Made by a program: the position numbers and the translations under genes
Part shown: positions 59,229-64,000 of the stretch, in pieces
Position numbering within the stretch: position 1 is the first letter of the stretch
Layout of the letters: the number at the start of each line of letters is the position of its first letter
NCBI GenBank assembly: GCA_009773455.1
Contig: WSXU01000009.1
Coordinates: 1-64,000 of the forward strand
DNA from: Bacteroidota bacterium
Lineage (GTDB): Bacteria > Bacteroidota > Bacteroidia > Bacteroidales > Lentimicrobiaceae
Length of the DNA: 64,000 bases
Direction: 5' to 3'
Notes under the pieces: generated by a model
The model's database searches: none
Told to the model about the DNA's origin: nothing
What the model saw: only the letters and a program-made list of their open reading frames with translations

Positions 59229-59268
59229 CGAAGGGAAACTGAAAACGGTTTCCCTTCGTTCTTTTTTT
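59229..59268 (+). terminator. Rho-independent terminator after secDF
   Basis: CGAAGGGAAAC (59229-59239) and GTTTCCCTTCG (59248-59258) form a perfect 11-bp stem with an 8-base loop, followed by a run of seven T at 59262-59268. Confidence 0.92.
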
Positions 59269-59269
59269 G

Positions 59270-59277
59270 TACTTTTG
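59270..59277 (+). promoter_or_regulatory. -7 box (TACTTTTG) of the tatA gene
   Basis: An exact TAnnTTTG match directly after the secDF terminator, 19 bases before ATG 59297. The terminator's own arm and T-tract occupy the -33 region. Confidence 0.5.
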
Positions 59278-59296
59278 AAGCCCCAAAGCGAAAGCC

Positions 59297-59689
59297 ATGC
59301 CAGCATACCAATTGTTATTCTTCGATGTCAGCGGCGGAGAATTTATGGTGATCCTGATTGCCATTTTCTTCATTTTCGGCCCCAAAAAAATGCCGGAAAT
59401 AGCAAGAAAGATCGGAAGAACAATGAATGAACTCAAAAAGGCATCATCCGACATTACCCGTGAATTCAAGGAAGAAACCAATTCAATCAAAAATGAATTG
59501 CTGGCTGCCCGCGAATCGGTGCGGCGCGAAACTGAAACCATTACCCGCGACATTACCGAACCTTTGAAGCAGGCCGGAACTGAAATCTCGAAAGAGATTC
59601 CCGCTGATATGGAGCCCTATCTTCAAAAAAAGGATCCGGGAAAAGATGAACCTGTTCAGAAGGAATCTGATGCGCCCAGGCCTTTGTAA
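59297..59689 (+). CDS. tatA: Twin-arginine translocase TatA/TatE family protein
   Basis: A 130-residue Tat component. A short N-terminus with a membrane helix (about residues 15-30, 'GEFMVILIAIFFIFGPKK') is followed by the Phe-Gly hinge ('FGPKKMPEIARKIGRTM') and an amphipathic helix, then a charged coiled coil and a low-complexity tail. The FGPKKMPEIAR pattern is the family signature. The tail is longer than in minimal TatA (about 90 residues), so it could take a TatB-like role. No tatC is in the window. Confidence 0.92.
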   Translation: MPAYQLLFFDVSGGEFMVILIAIFFIFGPKKMPEIARKIGRTMNELKKASSDITREFKEETNSIKNELLAARESVRRETETITRDITEPLKQAGTEISKEIPADMEPYLQKKDPGKDEPVQKESDAPRPL

Positions 59690-60117
59690 CACAATTTTAA
59701 GTATATCATAACGTTAATTCAGGACTGTTCCAGCTCAGTTTTCTGGTCATAAATGTTAACCGTTTGAATTGAACAACATCCACCATAACCGGATGGGGCA
59801 GAAACACAAAATCCGATCGGCAAAATCTGTTGATCCTGTCGAAGAACCGGATTCAACTGGTAAATTCACAACTGCTGCATGGTATCGGGCTATATGACTG
59901 AGATTAAGCCTTGCCTTTTGTGTTGGTTTCCGGTAGATGTCGGATGGGTTCAGTTAACTTTCCCTGCAGATGAAATATTTGCTTAATTTCATTAATTCAG
60001 CAATCTCTGCAGGAAAAAAACCGACTGAAAGGGACTATTGATAAAATCACTAATTTAGCAGATCAATCGTCAGAACAGACAGGACGATTGCCCGATTAAA
60101 AAACCTACAGAATCCCG
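59690..60117. other. Intergenic region, 428 bases
   Basis: No coding frame was supported. Close to the next gene there is TAATTTAG (near 60051-60058), a variant -7 box. The hairpin CAATCGTC (60064-60071) / GACGATTG (60083-60090), an 8-bp perfect stem, lies in the presumed leader of the OmpA-family gene. Confidence 0.4.
60064..60090 (+). promoter_or_regulatory. Leader hairpin before the PorE-like gene
   Basis: A perfect 8-bp stem with an 11-base loop ends 27 bases before the ATG at 60118. It could stabilise the leader or bind a regulator; there is no T-tract, so it is not a terminator. Confidence 0.35.
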
Positions 60118-62565
60118 ATGAAGATAATCAAGACCGCGCTGCTGTTCTTTTTATTGGTTGCCATTTCCACACCCGAGGTATCAGGCCAGAGCAGAAGGAT
60201 TGCCGCAGCTGAGGAAGCGTTCAGTAGTTTCCAGTACAATGTGGCGGCTACCCGGTACAAGAAGGCCTTCTCAAAAACGAAAAACAGGGCCGAGAAGGAA
60301 CGCATTTCCTTTCAGATGGGGGAATGCTACAGGCTGATGAACCAGACCAAGAAAGCCGAAGCCAACTACCGTAGGATCATCAAAGGGGATTATGCCCGGC
60401 GAAACCCCATTGTCTACCTTCACTATGCCAACATGTTGAAGGCCAACGAAAAATACGACATCGCCAAAGAATACTTTGCTTTATATTCAGAAAATGCTCC
60501 CGAAGATCCGCAGGGACCGAATGGGATAAAATCGTGTGAACTCGCGGCAGAATGGCTGGCCAACCCGGCCAAATACACGGTAACCAACGTTAAGAAAGCA
60601 AATTCGAAAAGCGATGATTTCGCGGCCACATATGCCGATAAATTCTACAATGCACTGATATTTACCTCCACCCGTGAAGGAAGCACCGGCAAGGGGCTGG
60701 ACGATTGGACAGGCCAGAATTTCAGCGACCTTTTCCTTACCCGTCAGGACCGGAAAAGTGAATGGAGCGAGCCAACTTTAGCCGACACCGAAGGCAAGCT
60801 GAACACCGCCGCCAATGAAGGTACGCCTGCGTTTAATGATAAATTCACCTCGATGTACTATACCCGCTGTGGAAGTGCTGAAGATGAAAGGACAAACTGC
60901 AGGATTCTGGTAATCAAACGCTCGGGACGTGGCTGGGGCGAAGCAAAAACTCTCGATCTTGGCAAGGACAGTACAGTTACCGATGGCCACCCGACCATCA
61001 GCGCCGATGAACTGACACTGATTTTTTCGAGCGACCGTAAAGGAGGACAGGGCAGCAAGGATCTGTGGATCGCTACCCGTAAATCATCAGGTGATGAGTT
61101 CTCCAAACCGATGAACCTTAGTGCACTCGTGAACACTCCGGGCGACGAGGTATTTCCTTTCCTGAAGAATGACACAACCCTTTATTTTGCATCCAACGGC
61201 CATCCCGGTCTGGGAGGTCTAGACATTTTCAAGACTGTTCTCCGAGGAAATGCATGGTCGGTCCCTGTGAACCTTGAAGTCCCTGTAAACTCCAGCGGTG
61301 ACGATTTCGCTATGATCTTCCAGCCGGGTGAAGACCAGGGCTTTTACACATCGAACCGTAAAGGCGGCAAGGGAGGCGACGACATCTACTCTTTCATCAA
61401 CCCGCCGCTGGTATTTACCCTGCAGGGAAATGTCAAGGACGACCGCACCCTTCAGTTTATCCCGATGGCCACAGTTAAACTGGTAGGATCCGATGGGTCC
61501 TCGGTTGAAGCCAAAACTGATCCGAAAGGATTTTACTCCTTCAGCAAATCGCAGATCCGGCCCAACACCACCTACGATCTTACGGTACTTAAAGAAAATT
61601 ATTTCAACAAAAAAGCGCGTGAAACTACTGTTGGTGTTGAAAAGAACAAAGATTTCGTCATCGATTTCATCCTCGAACCCATCCCCGAAAAGCCTGTGGT
61701 ATTGCCTGATATTCTCTACGATCTGGCAAAATGGGACCTGAAACCCCAGTACCAGGATTCGCTGCAGGGACTGATCAAAACCCTGCTCGAGAACGAAACC
61801 ATCGTGGTTGAGCTGGCTGCGCATACAGATGCACGCGATACTGAAGAGCGCAACGACATCCTGTCGCAGCGCCGGGCCGAATCGGTAGTCAATTACCTGA
61901 TCGAACGCGGTATTGACCCCGCAAGGCTGGTCGCCAAAGGATATGGAGAACGGGTTCCACGGACAATGGCCAAAGATGTCAGGAAAGAAGGCTTCCTATT
62001 CAGAACCGGAACTGTCCTCACCGAAGCTTTCATCGATTCGCTCAAAACTGTTCCCGAGAAGGAAGCCGCACATGCCCTTAACCGACGCACAGAGTTCAGG
62101 GTACTGAGCAAGGATTTTGTACCCAAGCCCAAAAACCAGCAGGTTGACCAAAAAGTTGAGATCCGCATCAACCCTGAAGAAAACATAGTAACACTTGAAA
62201 CCGGCAAGGGTAATTCCACTATGATTCCATGTATCATGAATGGTTACACAGTGAAGGTGATGTATGACAGGAATGACCGGGGACTTATCTTCTCCCTGGC
62301 CGAAGCCCAGCGACTGCTTCAGGCCGGTGCCATCACCAAGGATGACTTTATCGGAGATGCCAGTGTGGTTCTTGCAGAGGGGTCGATCGCCGACAAGGCG
62401 GTATTCAGGATCAGGGAGATGAGGATCGGGCAACGGACCGCCACCAATGTGGAAGCAACAGTATCGCACAAGATCACCGAAGGGGCAATCATGGGTGAAA
62501 GCACCATCAGCATGCTGGGCCGCTTCAAACTTGATGAAAACAACAAGAAGTTAATATTCAACTAG
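60118..62565 (+). CDS. PorE-like OmpA-family protein with C-terminal degenerate retropepsin-like domain
   Basis: An 815-residue exported protein. The order is a signal peptide (1-23), TPR helices (about 25-170), PD40/TolB-like propeller blades (about 180-430; 'GHPTISADELTLIFSSDRKG'), a carboxypeptidase-regulatory-like domain (about 433-510), and an OmpA peptidoglycan-binding domain (about 527-665; 'VELAAHTDARDTEERNDILS', 'RRTEFRVL'). This matches PorE, the wall anchor of type IX secretion. An extra domain (about 678-815) reads 'VKVMYDRNDRGLIFSLAEAQ' and ends 'ESTISMLGRFKLDENNKKLI', the outline of a retropepsin. Asp717 is kept, but the following TG is replaced by RN, so it is probably inactive. 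Confidence 0.9.
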   Translation: MKIIKTALLFFLLVAISTPEVSGQSRRIAAAEEAFSSFQYNVAATRYKKAFSKTKNRAEKERISFQMGECYRLMNQTKKAEANYRRIIKGDYARRNPIVYLHYANMLKANEKYDIAKEYFALYSENAPEDPQGPNGIKSCELAAEWLANPAKYTVTNVKKANSKSDDFAATYADKFYNALIFTSTREGSTGKGLDDWTGQNFSDLFLTRQDRKSEWSEPTLADTEGKLNTAANEGTPAFNDKFTSMYYTRCGSAEDERTNCRILVIKRSGRGWGEAKTLDLGKDSTVTDGHPTISADELTLIFSSDRKGGQGSKDLWIATRKSSGDEFSKPMNLSALVNTPGDEVFPFLKNDTTLYFASNGHPGLGGLDIFKTVLRGNAWSVPVNLEVPVNSSGDDFAMIFQPGEDQGFYTSNRKGGKGGDDIYSFINPPLVFTLQGNVKDDRTLQFIPMATVKLVGSDGSSVEAKTDPKGFYSFSKSQIRPNTTYDLTVLKENYFNKKARETTVGVEKNKDFVIDFILEPIPEKPVVLPDILYDLAKWDLKPQYQDSLQGLIKTLLENETIVVELAAHTDARDTEERNDILSQRRAESVVNYLIERGIDPARLVAKGYGERVPRTMAKDVRKEGFLFRTGTVLTEAFIDSLKTVPEKEAAHALNRRTEFRVLSKDFVPKPKNQQVDQKVEIRINPEENIVTLETGKGNSTMIPCIMNGYTVKVMYDRNDRGLIFSLAEAQRLLQAGAITKDDFIGDASVVLAEGSIADKAVFRIREMRIGQRTATNVEATVSHKITEGAIMGESTISMLGRFKLDENNKKLIFN

Positions 62566-62574
62566 ATACCTGAT

Positions 62575-62604
62575 GTCGGCTGCCTGGGCAGCCGACTCTT
62601 TTTT
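62575..62604 (+). terminator. Rho-independent terminator after the PorE-like gene
   Basis: GTCGGCTGC (62575-62583) and GCAGCCGAC (62588-62596) form a perfect 9-bp stem with a 4-base loop, followed by a T-rich tract. Confidence 0.9.
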
Positions 62605-62630
62605 ATCCATACAGCAAATAAAAGATCACC

Positions 62631-63803
62631 ATGCCGCAGGAATCAAGGTACATCCGCCGGGGCGTTTCAGCAGGAAAAGAAGATGTGCACAAGGCCATCA
62701 GCCGGATCGACAAAGGGTTGTTCCCAAAAGCCTTCTGCAAAATCGTTCCCGATCTTCTGGGTGGTGACCCCGATTGGTGCAACATCATGCATGCCGACGG
62801 AGCGGGTACAAAATCGTCGCTCGCCTACCTCTACTGGAAAGAAACCGGCGACCTCAGTGTATGGAAAGGCATAGCGCAGGATGCCATCGTGATGAATACT
62901 GACGACCTTCTCTGTGTCGGAATTACCGACAATATCCTGATATCCTCCACCATAGGCAGGAACAAGAACCTTATCCCGGGGGAGGTGATCTCAGAAATCA
63001 TCAGCGGCACCGAGGAGTTTCTTGAAGAAATGCGGTCGTATGGCATCGGAATATACTCCACCGGTGGCGAAACAGCCGATGTGGGCGACCTGGTGCGCAC
63101 CATCATTGTCGATTCCACTGTAGCCGCTCGTATCCACCGCGAACGGGTGATCTCAAACCACAATATCCGGGTGGGGGATGTCATTGTAGGGCTTGCCTCT
63201 TTCGGGCAGTCGAAATACGAAAAATTTTACAACGGGGGCATGGGAAGCAATGGCCTGACTTCAGCCAGGCACGATGTGTTTGCCAACCTTTACGCATCAG
63301 CCTATCCTGAAAGTCTTGACCCGTCAATGCCTACCGACCTTGCCTACAGCGGTAAACTCAGACTCACCGACCCTTCACCTGTTGATGGCGTGGATACCGG
63401 TAAGCTGGTGCTCTCCCCTACCCGCACCTACGCCCCGGTAATCAAACAGATTCTTGAAAATTACCGTGACCACATCCACGGCATGGTGCACTGCTCCGGC
63501 GGCGCCCAGACCAAGGTGCTGCATTTTGTTGATAACCTGCACATCATCAAGGACAACCTGTTTGAAACTCCTCCCCTTTTCCGGATGATACAGGAACAAT
63601 CCGGCACTTCATGGGAAGAGATGTATAAGGTATTCAATATGGGTCACCGGATGGAGTTGTATGTACCCGAAGGCGTCGCCGGTGAGCTGATTTCAATTTC
63701 CGAAAACTTTGGGATTGAAGCCCGTGTGGTGGGGCGCTGTTTGCCATGTGAACAGAAAAGGCTCACCATTGTTTCCCCTGCCGGGACGTTTGAATATCGG
63801 TAG
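62631..63803 (+). CDS. purM: Phosphoribosylformylglycinamidine cyclo-ligase (AIR synthase)
   Basis: A 390-residue enzyme of the PurM family, the fifth step of purine synthesis, closing the imidazole ring of AIR with ATP. Seen are 'MHADGAGTKSSLAYLYWKET' (substrate/ATP binding), 'IAQDAIVMNTDDLLCVGIT', 'GETADVGDLVRTIIVDSTV' and 'VIVGLASFGQSKYEKFYNGG'. The C-terminal 'MVHCSGGAQTKVLHF' and 'YKVFNMGHRMELYVP' correspond to the PurM glycine-rich and NMG motifs. It is longer than enterobacterial PurM (about 345 residues), in the form usual for Bacteroidota. About 200 bases after its stop nothing is seen. Confidence 0.92.
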   Translation: MPQESRYIRRGVSAGKEDVHKAISRIDKGLFPKAFCKIVPDLLGGDPDWCNIMHADGAGTKSSLAYLYWKETGDLSVWKGIAQDAIVMNTDDLLCVGITDNILISSTIGRNKNLIPGEVISEIISGTEEFLEEMRSYGIGIYSTGGETADVGDLVRTIIVDSTVAARIHRERVISNHNIRVGDVIVGLASFGQSKYEKFYNGGMGSNGLTSARHDVFANLYASAYPESLDPSMPTDLAYSGKLRLTDPSPVDGVDTGKLVLSPTRTYAPVIKQILENYRDHIHGMVHCSGGAQTKVLHFVDNLHIIKDNLFETPPLFRMIQEQSGTSWEEMYKVFNMGHRMELYVPEGVAGELISISENFGIEARVVGRCLPCEQKRLTIVSPAGTFEYR

Positions 63804-64000
63804 CCGCTCCAATACCGGGCAAACCTTCTCATGGCTGCAGCAGTATATGGATAAACGCTATCGGACACATTGTTAAAAGGAGAAAGATTGTACATTTATT
63901 AAAATTGTGCTGACCGAAAAGAGATATTTTCAAAAGTGCCTGCCAGCCCCAGCCTCCACCGCTAGACACAACAAATAGTGAATAGTTTAATTAAAAAGCA

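Noticed and set aside
61219..61824. 201-residue minus-strand frame inside the PorE-like gene
   Set aside because: Opposite strand to a clearly coding multi-domain gene; composition (Phe/Gly/Val-rich) is that of an antisense frame.
1..64000. CRISPR array, tRNA or rRNA genes, transposase genes
   Set aside because: No regularly spaced repeats, no cloverleaf with GTTCRA-type arm, no rRNA-like conserved blocks and no DDE or tyrosine recombinase motifs were found on reading the window.

Overview
The window reads as a Bacteroidota chromosome, most likely a free-living or environmental Bacteroidales-type lineage. Supporting signs are the ECF sigma / FecR / SusC-like TonB receptor cascade, a DUF4249 lipoprotein, a fused SecDF, T9SS-type C-terminal sorting modules, FISUMP and GH92 proteins, an ExbB-ExbD-ExbD-TonB operon, and promoter-like TAnnTTTG boxes in place of sigma70 hexamers. 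No rRNA, tRNA, CRISPR array, transposase or prophage was seen. Species cannot be named from the sequence alone.

Layout. (1) 1-4084: an AT-rich accessory stretch. It holds the 3' end of a winged-helix gene, two attC-like inverted-repeat sites flanking a CPBP membrane protease, an unrecognised gene, and a secreted GH92 alpha-mannosidase. (2) 4607-8520: a secreted FISUMP protein, a DUF4256 protein, a VOC protein with a small partner ORF, and a nitroreductase. (3) 8670-13856: a trans-envelope signalling/uptake unit (ECF sigma, FecR anti-sigma, STN-containing TonB receptor, DUF4249 lipoprotein). (4) 14040-17839: three consecutive lipoprotein genes, including a pentapeptide-like beta-helix protein and a papain-family protease. 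(5) 18553-26030: a CheB-CheR-PAS protein and a seven-PAS hybrid histidine kinase, separated by a large palindromic repeat. (6) 26279-31841: a minus-strand amino-acid operon at the homoserine branch point (trans-sulfuration enzyme, threonine synthase ThrC, ThrH), a second trans-sulfuration enzyme, and a divergent Lrp/AsnC regulator. (7) 32073-34019: a KUP potassium transporter. (8) 34979-42334: one long probable operon of ExbB, two ExbD, TonB, a small membrane protein, a PstS-like lipoprotein, a TPR protein, and the gamma-like and beta subunits of a sodium-pumping decarboxylase, closed by a 16-bp-stem bidirectional terminator. (9) 42476-44026: DedA and TerC membrane proteins. (10) 44477-53434: a pair of unknowns, dihydrolipoyl dehydrogenase, RmlC, a lytic transglycosylase, UvrA, a LOG-family protein and a small retropepsin-like protein. 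(11) 53424-63803: a secreted FG-GAP protein with a T9SS tail, SecDF, TatA, a PorE-like OmpA lipidless envelope protein, and PurM.

How the genes work together. Much of the window concerns the cell envelope. SecDF and Tat export proteins, the T9SS-tailed and PorE-like proteins point to a type IX secretion system, and ExbBD/TonB would energise outer-membrane receptors such as the one at 10311. The sigma/FecR/receptor unit is a self-regulating uptake system. The most unusual items are a degenerate retropepsin-like domain at the C-terminus of the PorE-like protein (60118-62565), the attC-like cassette boundaries at the left edge, a TonB receptor with an STN domain but no visible signal peptide, and a sodium-pump beta/gamma pair without its alpha subunit riding on a TonB operon.
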